Of a DNA stretch of 64,000 nt, positions 37,843 through 45,197 are shown in pieces. Positions within the stretch are counted from its first letter, which is position 1; each line of letters begins with the position of its first letter. The DNA comes from Lachnospiraceae bacterium (GTDB taxonomy: Bacteria > Bacillota > Clostridia > Lachnospirales > Lachnospiraceae), in the NCBI GenBank assembly GCA_024403415.1, contig JAKSRY010000006.1, forward strand, positions 1-64,000, given 5' to 3'. The notes under the pieces were generated by a model that worked only from the letters and a program-made list of their open reading frames with translations, was not told the origin of the DNA and searched no databases. The position numbers and the translations under genes are program-made.

Positions 37843-38622
37843 TTATAATCTACCTAACTGACCAACAGCAATTTCCAATGTGCTGTCTATTGTTGTAATT
37901 ACTTTTTGATTACTTTCATATGCTCTTGATAAAGCTATCATATCAACCATTTCCGAAACTACCGAAATATTCGAAGTTTCCAGAAAACCTGCATATATTG
38001 AAGCTTCAGAATCTTTCATCGTAGCTCCATCTATAGGTTCGAAATAATTCTCGCCGTATCTTTTCAGGTAATTATAATCTTCAAAGTCTACAACCTGTAT
38101 ATCGTCAACTACTTTACCATCCTGAATAATCTGTCCAGCAGTATTAATAACCGTATCAGAAATAAGTGTATCTACCTGTACATGTTCTCCATTCTTATTC
38201 AGAACGAAATCTCCGTCTCTTGTAACAAGATAGCCCTCTTCAGTTAATGTAAAATTACCGTCTCTTGTATATTTGACAGATGTTTCTCCGGATTTGTTCG
38301 TAAATTCAACTGCAAAGAAACCTTTATCTGTAAGGGCCATATCATAAGTATTGGAGGTTTCCTTTACAGGACCCTGAGAAAAGTCCGTAAATCCTTCTCC
38401 AATCTTAACGCCCGGATTATTCACACCAATATTTTTAGGATTTCTGTAAGTCTCGGAATTATCCTTAATCTTATATGCAAGCAGATCATCGAAAGACTGG
38501 GCAGTAACCCCTTCCTTCTTATATCCGTTCGTATTGGCATTAGCCAGATTATTTGCCATAACATCCATACGATGCTCCTGCAATATCATTCCTGTATAAG
38601 CGGTGTATAATCCCTTAACCAT
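37843..38622 (-). CDS. flgF: Flagellar basal-body rod protein, FlgF/FlhO type
   Basis: 259 residues, same family as its neighbour: N-terminal GLYTAYTGMILQEHRMDVMANNLANANT and C-terminal ETSNISVVSEMVDMIALSRAYESNQKVI. FlgF-versus-FlgG assignment rests on order: first of the pair after mbl, as flhO in Bacillus. Starts 3 bases after mbl, so the actin-like gene and the rod genes share a transcript. Confidence 0.92.
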   Translation of the reverse strand: MVKGLYTAYTGMILQEHRMDVMANNLANANTNGYKKEGVTAQSFDDLLAYKIKDNSETYRNPKNIGVNNPGVKIGEGFTDFSQGPVKETSNTYDMALTDKGFFAVEFTNKSGETSVKYTRDGNFTLTEEGYLVTRDGDFVLNKNGEHVQVDTLISDTVINTAGQIIQDGKVVDDIQVVDFEDYNYLKRYGENYFEPIDGATMKDSEASIYAGFLETSNISVVSEMVDMIALSRAYESNQKVITTIDSTLEIAVGQLGRL

Positions 38623-38625
38623 TAA

Positions 38626-39624
38626 TTAAACATCTCCTCTGTAACCTGAAAGGAATTCAACATATTTTCCGGTTCCGATTGCAACAGCTGTCATCGGATC
38701 TTCAGCCGTCATGGTATTGATTCCTGTTCTTTCACAAATCAGTTCTTCCAATCCGTGCAACAGACTTCCTCCCCCTGTCAGAACAATTCCTCTGTCTGCA
38801 ATATCAGCAGCAAGCTCAGGTGGAGTTTTTTCTAAAACTGAATGAATAGCATCTACAATCTGTGCTGTCGGATTTCTTAATGCTTCTTCTGTCTCATCAG
38901 AAGTAACTACCACTGTATTCGGAAGACCGGTTACCATATTTCTTCCCTTAACTTCCATCTTTTCGTTGATGACGCCCTTAAATGCTGTTCCTATTTTAAT
39001 CTTCATATCTTCGGCTGTTCTTTCACCGATATGAAGACCATGTGCCTGACGCATATATCTCATCAGGGCTTCATCAAAATTATCTCCTGCAACCTTAACG
39101 GATGCACTTACAACCTTACCACCAAGTGAAATTACTGCGATATCCGAAGTACCTCCTCCGATATCAACAATCATATTTCCATAAGGCTTTGTTATATCAA
39201 TTCCCGCACCTATGGCAGCAGCAATAGGCTCCTCAATAATTGATACCTCTCTTGCGCCGGCCATAATTGCTGCGTCTTCAACAGCCTTTTTTTCAACTTC
39301 AGTAACGCCTGAAGGCACACACACTGCAATTCTGGGCTTACGGAAAGTTCTCTTGCCAAGCGCTTTCTGTATGAAATACTTAAGCATCTGCTCTGTAACC
39401 TTATAATTGGAAATAACTCCCTGTCTTAAAGGTCTTACAGCAGTAATATTATCCGGAGTTCTACCAAGCATAAGTCTTGCATCTTCTCCGATTGCCTTTA
39501 TTTTTTGCTGATCTCTGTCAAAAGCCACAACTGTAGGCTCCTTAAGAACAACTCCTCGTCCTCTTATATATACAAGAATACTTGCGGTTCCCAAGTCAAT
39601 TCCTATATCTGTGTATGATGGCAT
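38626..39624 (-). CDS. mbl: MreB/Mbl rod-shape actin homologue
   Basis: 332 residues, full length. Actin ATPase motifs: IGIDLGTASILVY (phosphate 1), IVDIGGGTSDIAVISLGG (phosphate 2) and VLTGGGSLLHG (adenosine). Positions the elongation machinery for side-wall growth. Called mbl rather than mreB because mreC/mreD are absent and the flgF-flgG pair follows, as at B. subtilis mbl. A strong GAAGGAGGT precedes the ATG; a housekeeping promoter lies at 39681-39709. Confidence 0.93.
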   Translation of the reverse strand: MPSYTDIGIDLGTASILVYIRGRGVVLKEPTVVAFDRDQQKIKAIGEDARLMLGRTPDNITAVRPLRQGVISNYKVTEQMLKYFIQKALGKRTFRKPRIAVCVPSGVTEVEKKAVEDAAIMAGAREVSIIEEPIAAAIGAGIDITKPYGNMIVDIGGGTSDIAVISLGGKVVSASVKVAGDNFDEALMRYMRQAHGLHIGERTAEDMKIKIGTAFKGVINEKMEVKGRNMVTGLPNTVVVTSDETEEALRNPTAQIVDAIHSVLEKTPPELAADIADRGIVLTGGGSLLHGLEELICERTGINTMTAEDPMTAVAIGTGKYVEFLSGYRGDV

Positions 39625-39680
39625 GTGAATACCTCCTTCTATATGAAAACAATGTTTTTAGTCCAGTATTAGTCCACAAT

Positions 39681-39709
39681 ATTATACATTATCACCATAT
39701 AATTTTAAA
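39681..39709 (-). promoter_or_regulatory. Housekeeping promoter of the mbl-flagellar-cdaA operon
   Basis: Minus strand: -35 TTTAAA (39704-39709), 17-base spacer, -10 TATAAT (39681-39686), about 57 bases before the mbl ATG. It lies downstream of the sigma-28-type unit and its terminator, so the operon does not depend on that unit. Confidence 0.65.
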
Positions 39710-39721
39710 GATATTTCACAT

Positions 39722-39779
39722 AAAAAGGACGCTTAGCGTACATCGAAATCCATCTCTCAACGCCCAAGCATCCCTGCTA
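39722..39779 (-). ncRNA. Putative ~58-nt small RNA ending in a terminator hairpin
   Basis: Between a sigma-28-type -10 (39786-39793) and five T (39722-39726) lies a sequence that is nearly all one hairpin. Bases 39773-39760 pair with 39740-39727: 8 bp with one G-U, a bulge, then 4 bp. On the minus strand the 5' part reads CAGGGAUG and the apical loop reads GAGA-UGGA-UUUC, placing a second GGA in a small loop. Both fit the CsrA core (A-N-GGA). No ORF or ribosome site is present. Either an independent small RNA or a strong attenuator in front of mbl; expression is unproven. Confidence 0.4.
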
Positions 39780-39785
39780 ATATTA

Positions 39786-39813
39786 TTATCGGAACGTACA
39801 GTCAAAAACTTTA
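39786..39813 (-). promoter_or_regulatory. Sigma-28 (SigD/FliA) type flagellar promoter
   Basis: Minus strand: TAAAGTTT (its TAAA at 39813-39810), 16 bases from TAAA, then TCCGATAA (39793-39786). The flagellar sigma consensus is TAAA-N15(-16)-GCCGATAA, so the -10 matches 7 of 8 and the spacer is one base longer than the commonest. It faces the putative small RNA and the mbl-flgF-flgG genes. Confidence 0.6.
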
Positions 39814-39822
39814 GTACTTTAT

Positions 39823-39840
39823 GTTCATATATCGTTCATA
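39823..39840 (-). promoter_or_regulatory. Direct repeat upstream of the sigma-28-type promoter
   Basis: Two copies of TATGAAC on the minus strand (39829-39823 and 39840-39834), 11 bases apart, i.e. one helical turn, ending ten bases before the -35. This is the layout of an activator site, but no regulator is known for it. Confidence 0.3.
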
Positions 39841-39956
39841 AATCGTTTTCTTATTATTAATTTACGCATTATTTTTTCTTAACTTTTCGTAGTTATAGTA
39901 TAAATATAAGATAAATACGATTTAACAAGTTATTGTAAAAAACTTTTTCATAATAA

Positions 39957-39983
39957 ATGCCAGGTATTATTACTACCTGGCAT
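39957..39983 (-). terminator. Terminator of the cyclophilin gene
   Basis: A perfect 10-bp stem (39957-39966 with 39974-39983) with a 7-base loop, 24 bases after the ppiB stop. The T-run is interrupted (TTATTATG), so it may be moderate in strength. Confidence 0.75.
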
Positions 39984-40006
39984 CCTCCCTTTTAAAGGAC
40001 TAAAAT

Positions 40007-40528
40007 TTAACATTTTTCCGGTTCAGGATAATCAACTCCAAAAGTTTCAACTGTTACAGTCTTCATAATCTGATCTTTGATAGGACGATCCGACCAGTCA
40101 GTATCTGTTTCGGCTATCTTATTTACAACTTCCAAGCCTTCAATAACTTTTCCGAATGCGGCATATGCACCATCAAGATGAGGTGAGTCTTCATGCATAA
40201 TGAAAAACTGTGATCCTGCTGAATTTGGCATCATCGAACGAGCCATTGAAAGAACTCCGGCAGTATGCTTAAGGTTATTTTCAACACCATTTTGTGCAAA
40301 TTCACCCTTAATTCCATAACCCGGACCACCGGTTCCGTTTCCTTTCGGATCTCCACCCTGAATCATAAATCCTCTGATTACTCTGTGAAAAATCAATCCA
40401 TCATAAAAGTTCTTGTTAATAAGACTAATGAAATTGTTAACGGAAATAGGAGCTATATCAGGATACAATTCAGCCTTAATAACATCTCCGCTATTCATAG
40501 TTATTGTCACTATTGGATTCTGTGCCAT
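40007..40528 (-). CDS. ppiB: Peptidyl-prolyl cis-trans isomerase, cyclophilin type
   Basis: 173 residues from ATG 40528, which has AAAGGAG ten bases upstream; an in-frame TTG nine bases earlier sits directly against that site and is unlikely. Cyclophilin core: FHRVIRGFMIQGGDP, GSQFFIMHEDSPHLDG and AAFGKVIEGLEVV, with the catalytic Arg in FHRVI. Cytoplasmic (no signal peptide). Speeds proline isomerisation during folding. Stands alone, divergent from the GNAT gene. Confidence 0.96.
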   Translation of the reverse strand: MAQNPIVTITMNSGDVIKAELYPDIAPISVNNFISLINKNFYDGLIFHRVIRGFMIQGGDPKGNGTGGPGYGIKGEFAQNGVENNLKHTAGVLSMARSMMPNSAGSQFFIMHEDSPHLDGAYAAFGKVIEGLEVVNKIAETDTDWSDRPIKDQIMKTVTVETFGVDYPEPEKC

Positions 40529-40569
40529 AATCTTCAATCTCCTTTAATACAATAAATCCCTCGTTATGC

Positions 40570-40575
40570 TATAAT
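40570..40575 (+). promoter_or_regulatory. Extended -10 element placed for a leaderless start
   Basis: TGC followed by perfect TATAAT (40570-40575). The ATG of the acetyltransferase is only seven bases further on, at the position expected for the transcription start. No -35 match and no Shine-Dalgarno sequence are visible, so the mRNA should begin at or next to its start codon. Confidence 0.55.
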
Positions 40576-40581
40576 CATTCT

Positions 40582-41298
40582 ATGCTTAAAATTAAAGTTT
40601 TTCAAGACGAAAAAAAATTGTATATGACAGATTCAATTGAGGAATTCCACTCACTTATGGCCGAAGGAAAATGCGTTATTCCCATTTATACCATGGAAAA
40701 CCAAAACCTCGACTGGCCCTTTTGTCCTTATGCCATAACTAACCCTGAAGAGTTTGATGATTCTGAATTATTAAAGATATATCAGCGTGTGATGAAACTG
40801 CCCTGGACCATTTCCGAAACCGACAGACTTCTAATCAGGGAGACCACTGTCCGGGATGTAGATGACTTCTACAGGATTTACAGTGATTCATCAATAACTG
40901 AATATATGGAAAATCTGTTTGAAGATCCCGACGAGGAAAGATGCTATACCTCCAAATATATTGATACGATTTACAGTTTCTATAACTACGGTCTTTGGAG
41001 CATCATCCTTAGGGAAACAGGTGAAGTAATCGGCCGCGTTGGGCTGACTCCAAAAGAACCTGAATACCCGGAACTTGGTTTTTTGGTAGATGTAAAATAT
41101 CAGAATATGGGAATAGCTTACGAAGCCTGTGAATGTGTAATTCGTTATACCAAAGAAAACCTTGATATGAATATCCTGCAGGCCCGTGTTGATCCGCGAA
41201 ACACTAAATCCATAAATCTTTTAAGTAAGCTTGGTTTCAAAAAAACAGACAACCGGTCCACTGACGGACTGATTGTCTATATACTTAATCTTTATTAA
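40582..41298 (+). CDS. GNAT acetyltransferase with N-terminal extension (RimJ/RimL-like)
   Basis: 238 residues. The first ~85 residues are an extension with no recognised fold. The GNAT domain begins at RLLIRETTVRDVDDFYRIYSD and has motif A as VDVKYQNMGIAYEACE and motif B NTKSINLLSKLGFKK. The GxGxA acetyl-CoA loop is reduced to NMGIAYEA, as in ribosomal-protein acetyltransferase relatives. Substrate unknown. Only one of two plus-strand genes here; likely leaderless (see promoter entry). Confidence 0.85.
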   Translation: MLKIKVFQDEKKLYMTDSIEEFHSLMAEGKCVIPIYTMENQNLDWPFCPYAITNPEEFDDSELLKIYQRVMKLPWTISETDRLLIRETTVRDVDDFYRIYSDSSITEYMENLFEDPDEERCYTSKYIDTIYSFYNYGLWSIILRETGEVIGRVGLTPKEPEYPELGFLVDVKYQNMGIAYEACECVIRYTKENLDMNILQARVDPRNTKSINLLSKLGFKKTDNRSTDGLIVYILNLY

Positions 41299-41337
41299 TT
41301 ACTAAGCGCTGACTAAGTTACTTCTTACGACATCTGA

Positions 41338-43749
41338 TTAGTACATTCCATATACTTCATCAAGATTATCAAGTAAGTCACCATATTTACGCATGAACGC
41401 ATAATGATGTGCTTTAAGATAATCAATATCTTCAGATTTGGCAGCTGTTTCAAGAGCTTTTGCCATATCTGAGACCTCCACGGCTCCAATCGTAAGAGAT
41501 GAGCTTTTTATACCATGTATATACGTTGCATAATCCTTCAGATTTGCATTATCATAGCATTCCTGAATCTCTTCATATTTGCTTGTATTCTTAAACTCTC
41601 TTATTATGCTTTCGTAAAATTCTTCACTCTCAAGGCAATATGTCATACCCGTTTTTACATCCAGGAAGAAGAACCTCTTCTCAAAGTCTGTTTCCGGTGT
41701 CTTTATCTGATAATCTCTGACTACTACAGTTTCATCCTTACTCTCGGTCTTACTTTCACTCTTCGTTAATTCTGCCTCGTCGACAATATCTTCGACAATA
41801 CTTTGAGGAAGATATGCACGTAACGCACTTCTTATTTCTTCTTCCTTGACCGGCTTACTGAGATAATCACTAAAACCTAACTTTATATACTCTTCTTTTG
41901 CGCCGGTAAAGGCATTTGCCGTAAGCATAATAACAGGAGTCGACTTGTCAAAGACTTCTATGTTCATCATCTTCTCCAGAGTTTCAACTCCATCCATTTC
42001 CGGCATGAGATGGTCAAGGAATATGACATCATATTTACGCTGTCTGACCATATCAAGACATTCATTACCGGAATTTGCCGAATCAATTGTAAGCTCAGTA
42101 TCCTTAAGAAGACCCTTAATGACCTTAATATTTATATCAACATCATCGACAACCAGTATTCGTCCGTCAGGGCATCTAAACTTATCTACTCTGCGTAAAT
42201 CTGCTTCCTCAGTTACAACATGCGAATAGGATGTGTAATCACCTAGTTCTTTTTCATCCGAAGCAATCTTCTGAGGAATTTTAGCCTTAAATTCAGAACC
42301 CTTGCCATATACGGAAGAAACCTCAATTGTTCCCCCCATCATATCAATGAACTGTTGTGTAATCTGAAGTCCAAGTCCTGTTCCTTCAATATTCCTGTTC
42401 TTTACTGAATCCAGTCTCGTAAATGAATTGAACAGCCTGTCAATATCATCCTTTTTAATTCCTATACCCGTATCCTTAACCGAAATAACCAGCATCATAT
42501 TTTCATCGTCCAGTTGTTCCCAGTCGGCCGTAAGAAATACCATTCCTTTTTCGGTATATTTAATTGCATTTGTCAACAGATTAACTATTATCTGACGTAT
42601 CCTAACCTCATCACCGATCAGCTTATTTGGGATTGATGGATTGTTCTCAAAGAAGAGTTCAAGATTTTTGTCAGTTGCCCTCATGAAGACCATGTTATAG
42701 CAGGTTGCCAGAACATTAGACAATTCATATTCAACAGGAATGATTTCCATCTTTCCTGCTTCTATTTTTGAAATATCAAGAATATCATTGATAATTGACA
42801 ACAGTCCGTTTCCGGCACTGTCTATACTCTTGGAATACTCTAATATTTTAGGATCGGTTGTTTCTTTCATTATTATGGCATTCATTCCCAAAACTCCGTT
42901 AATCGGAGTCCTTATCTCATGGGACATTGATGCCAGGAATGTACTCTTTGCCTGGTTTGCATTTTCGGCCTCTTCTTTAGCCTGCTCAGCTTCGGCCTTT
43001 GATTTTGCCAACATTTCTGAACTTGCCCTAAGCTGTTCCATTGCTATTTCAAGACGTCTGAAATCAGGAGTCTCAAGTCCCAGCATTATAACAATCATCG
43101 CTACAGATGCTGCAAAAATATTGATAAGTACAGTCGGCAGTATTAATATCTGAATAGCTGAACCTATAATCTCCACAAATGTAAAGAAGATAATTGAAAC
43201 AAACTGTCTTGAGGTGATATTTCTTTTATTTTTAAATCCGAGATACAAACTGTTGATTATAAAATAAAATGAAAGCGCATATACAGAATAGTACAACGGG
43301 CCATGTACATACTTTCCATCATTGTCAAAATCAAACACTATTCCTACAAATAGATTGATCATCAGCAATAGTGTATATGCAAAGAAAAGGACTTTGTTAA
43401 CAATTAAGTTAATCTTACCCATTCCCTTATAAATAAAAGTTCTTATATATCGCATATACTGTAACAACAGCAGCACATCTGAATAGAAATAACAAACATT
43501 GACAGCTCTGTTAAGCCATATCGGTACATCTTTTGAATAACTGATGGTAATTGCAGAAATAATATCAAGCAGGTTGGCCAAAATGACGCATGCAACAAGA
43601 ACCTTGAACTGTCTTGTACTTTCATTGGTATTAGAATACTGCATCCAAAGAAATGCCAGCATAACTCCAAGAAAAACAACTGCTGCCAATTCAAAGCAAA
43701 TATTAAATTGTAATGTGAGACCTAAAAAGCCGTAATCACTACCTGCCAT
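41338..43749 (-). CDS. Membrane hybrid histidine kinase (7TM-HisKA-HATPase-REC-HPt)
   Basis: 803 residues from ATG 43749 (GGA eight bases upstream; an in-frame start 36 bases earlier lacks a site). Seven membrane helices (~15-225), a coiled coil (~235-270), HisKA with His277 in SMSHEIRTP, HATPase with N-box NLLTNAIKY and GTGLGL, a receiver with Asp579 (FLDHLMPEMDG), and an HPt domain with His745 (YIHGIKSSS). So it holds an entire phosphorelay in one chain. The sensor resembles 7TM membrane sensors of unknown ligand. No cognate response regulator is adjacent. Confidence 0.93.
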   Translation of the reverse strand: MAGSDYGFLGLTLQFNICFELAAVVFLGVMLAFLWMQYSNTNESTRQFKVLVACVILANLLDIISAITISYSKDVPIWLNRAVNVCYFYSDVLLLLQYMRYIRTFIYKGMGKINLIVNKVLFFAYTLLLMINLFVGIVFDFDNDGKYVHGPLYYSVYALSFYFIINSLYLGFKNKRNITSRQFVSIIFFTFVEIIGSAIQILILPTVLINIFAASVAMIVIMLGLETPDFRRLEIAMEQLRASSEMLAKSKAEAEQAKEEAENANQAKSTFLASMSHEIRTPINGVLGMNAIIMKETTDPKILEYSKSIDSAGNGLLSIINDILDISKIEAGKMEIIPVEYELSNVLATCYNMVFMRATDKNLELFFENNPSIPNKLIGDEVRIRQIIVNLLTNAIKYTEKGMVFLTADWEQLDDENMMLVISVKDTGIGIKKDDIDRLFNSFTRLDSVKNRNIEGTGLGLQITQQFIDMMGGTIEVSSVYGKGSEFKAKIPQKIASDEKELGDYTSYSHVVTEEADLRRVDKFRCPDGRILVVDDVDINIKVIKGLLKDTELTIDSANSGNECLDMVRQRKYDVIFLDHLMPEMDGVETLEKMMNIEVFDKSTPVIMLTANAFTGAKEEYIKLGFSDYLSKPVKEEEIRSALRAYLPQSIVEDIVDEAELTKSESKTESKDETVVVRDYQIKTPETDFEKRFFFLDVKTGMTYCLESEEFYESIIREFKNTSKYEEIQECYDNANLKDYATYIHGIKSSSLTIGAVEVSDMAKALETAAKSEDIDYLKAHHYAFMRKYGDLLDNLDEVYGMY

Positions 43750-43812
43750 TATACATTTCCTTATTTGTTGACTTACCACTACCAATCCGGTCAGCAGTGG
43801 GTATTTGGATTA

Positions 43813-43821
43813 ATTATACCA
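43813..43821 (-). promoter_or_regulatory. Extended -10 promoter of the hybrid kinase
   Basis: Minus strand TGG-TATAAT (TATAAT at 43818-43813) without a good -35. The ~58-base leader contains a bulged hairpin (43776-43780 with 43796-43800, plus ACC/GGT inside). Confidence 0.5.
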
Positions 43822-43852
43822 TATACACGTTTTTTGTACAGACAAATGAAAA

Positions 43853-43880
43853 AGAGAGGTGTCGAAACCGACACCTCTCT
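43853..43880 (-). terminator. Terminator of fba
   Basis: A perfect 12-bp GC-rich stem (43853-43864 with 43869-43880) and an AAAC loop, followed by TTTT on the minus strand, 27 bases after the fba stop. Ends the uvrC/hprK-to-fba run. Confidence 0.92.
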
Positions 43881-43907
43881 GTATAAACATATAAATCTTT
43901 ATACTTA

Positions 43908-44876
43908 TTAAGCTTTTCCGTTTGATCCAAGAACGTTAACGATCTTGTGAGCAACCATATCCTTAACAGCCTGACGAGCTGGCTTAAGGTACTGACGAGG
44001 ATCAAAGTGATCAGGATGCTCTGCGAAGTACTTACGGATGTTACCTGTCATAGCAAGACGGATATCTGAGTCAATGTTGATCTTACATACAGCAAGTTCA
44101 GCAGCCTTACGTAACTGCTCCTCAGGGATACCAACAGCATCTGGCATGTTTCCGCCATACTGGTTAACCATCTTAACGAATTCCTGAGGTACTGATGAAG
44201 AACCATGAAGTACGATAGGGAATCCGGGAAGTCTCTTGATACACTCTTCAAGAACGTCGAAACGAAGCGGAGGAGGAACAAGGATACCATCAGCATTTCT
44301 TGTACACTGATCAGCTGTGAACTTGTAAGCACCATGAGAAGTTCCGATTGCGATTGCAAGTGAGTCACAACCTGTCTTATCAACGAACTCTTCAACTTCT
44401 TCAGGCTTTGTGTAAGCTTCGTTACCAGCTTCTACACAAACTTCATCTTCGATACCTGCAAGAGTACCAAGTTCTGCTTCTACTACTACTCCATGAGCAT
44501 GAGCGTATTCAACTACCTGCTTTGTAAGAGCAATATTATCTTCAAAAGACTTTGAAGAAGCATCGATCATAACTGATGTAAATCCACCATCGATACATGA
44601 CTTACATAATTCAAATGTGTCACCATGATCTAAGTGTAATGCGATAGGAATATCAGGATTCTCTGCAACTGCTGCTTCTACTAACTTAACAAGGTATGTG
44701 TGGTTAGCATATGCTCTTGCACCTTTTGAAACCTGAAGGATAACAGGGCTCTTTAATTCTCCTGCTGCTTCTGTGATACCCTGAACGATTTCCATGTTGT
44801 TAACGTTGAATGCGCCAACAGCATATCCGCCGTCATAGGCCTTTTTGAACATTTCTGTTGTTGTTACTAATGCCAT
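43908..44876 (-). CDS. fba: Fructose-1,6-bisphosphate aldolase, class II
   Basis: 322 residues. Zinc ligands in HLDHGDTFE and in GTSHGAYK / LHGSSSVP; the substrate-phosphate loop is near IDSDIRLAMTGNIRK. Cleaves fructose 1,6-bisphosphate to DHAP and glyceraldehyde 3-phosphate. The codon pattern appears more regular than its neighbours, as expected for a highly expressed glycolytic gene. 49 bases after the crh-like gene; it may also have a promoter in that gap, but none is clear. Confidence 0.97.
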   Translation of the reverse strand: MALVTTTEMFKKAYDGGYAVGAFNVNNMEIVQGITEAAGELKSPVILQVSKGARAYANHTYLVKLVEAAVAENPDIPIALHLDHGDTFELCKSCIDGGFTSVMIDASSKSFEDNIALTKQVVEYAHAHGVVVEAELGTLAGIEDEVCVEAGNEAYTKPEEVEEFVDKTGCDSLAIAIGTSHGAYKFTADQCTRNADGILVPPPLRFDVLEECIKRLPGFPIVLHGSSSVPQEFVKMVNQYGGNMPDAVGIPEEQLRKAAELAVCKINIDSDIRLAMTGNIRKYFAEHPDHFDPRQYLKPARQAVKDMVAHKIVNVLGSNGKA

Positions 44877-44925
44877 AACTATTCTTCCTTTCTGAATTAA
44901 TTTATATTTTAGATATTATCATCTA

Positions 44926-45180
44926 CTACTTTTCGTTTGAGAGATAACTCTCGATGCCTTTTAAGGCCTCTTCTTCATCTTCTCCGTTAACGATTACATT
45001 AATTTCATCGCCATTTCTGAGATTAAGGCTCATCATACCCATGATACTTTTGGCATTAACCTTCTTTCCGCCTGTCTGAAGGTATATCGTGCTGTCATAT
45101 CTGCTGGCAACCTGAACTAACATTGCAATGGGTCTTGCTTCCAGGGAACTGGGAAGTTGGTTCTTCACAATCTTTTCCAT
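44926..45180 (-). CDS. crh: Crh-like HPr paralogue lacking the PTS histidine
   Basis: 84 residues. Active-site region reads SLEARPIA, with Glu14 at the His15 position (GAA in the DNA). The regulatory Ser45 (equivalent to Ser46) is in GKKVNAKSIMGMMSL, closely matching B. subtilis Crh from memory. Gene order whiA-crh is also as in Bacillus. It should be phosphorylated by HprK (five genes upstream) and take part in CcpA-type catabolite control, not in sugar transport. Starts 17 bases after whiA. Confidence 0.9.
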   Translation of the reverse strand: MEKIVKNQLPSSLEARPIAMLVQVASRYDSTIYLQTGGKKVNAKSIMGMMSLNLRNGDEINVIVNGEDEEEALKGIESYLSNEK

Positions 45181-45197
45181 AATAGTCTCCTCGTTAA

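Noticed and set aside
43776..43800. Leader hairpin before the hybrid kinase as a c-di-GMP riboswitch
   Set aside because: No conserved riboswitch core (e.g. the GGGCAAACC-type blocks) can be found.
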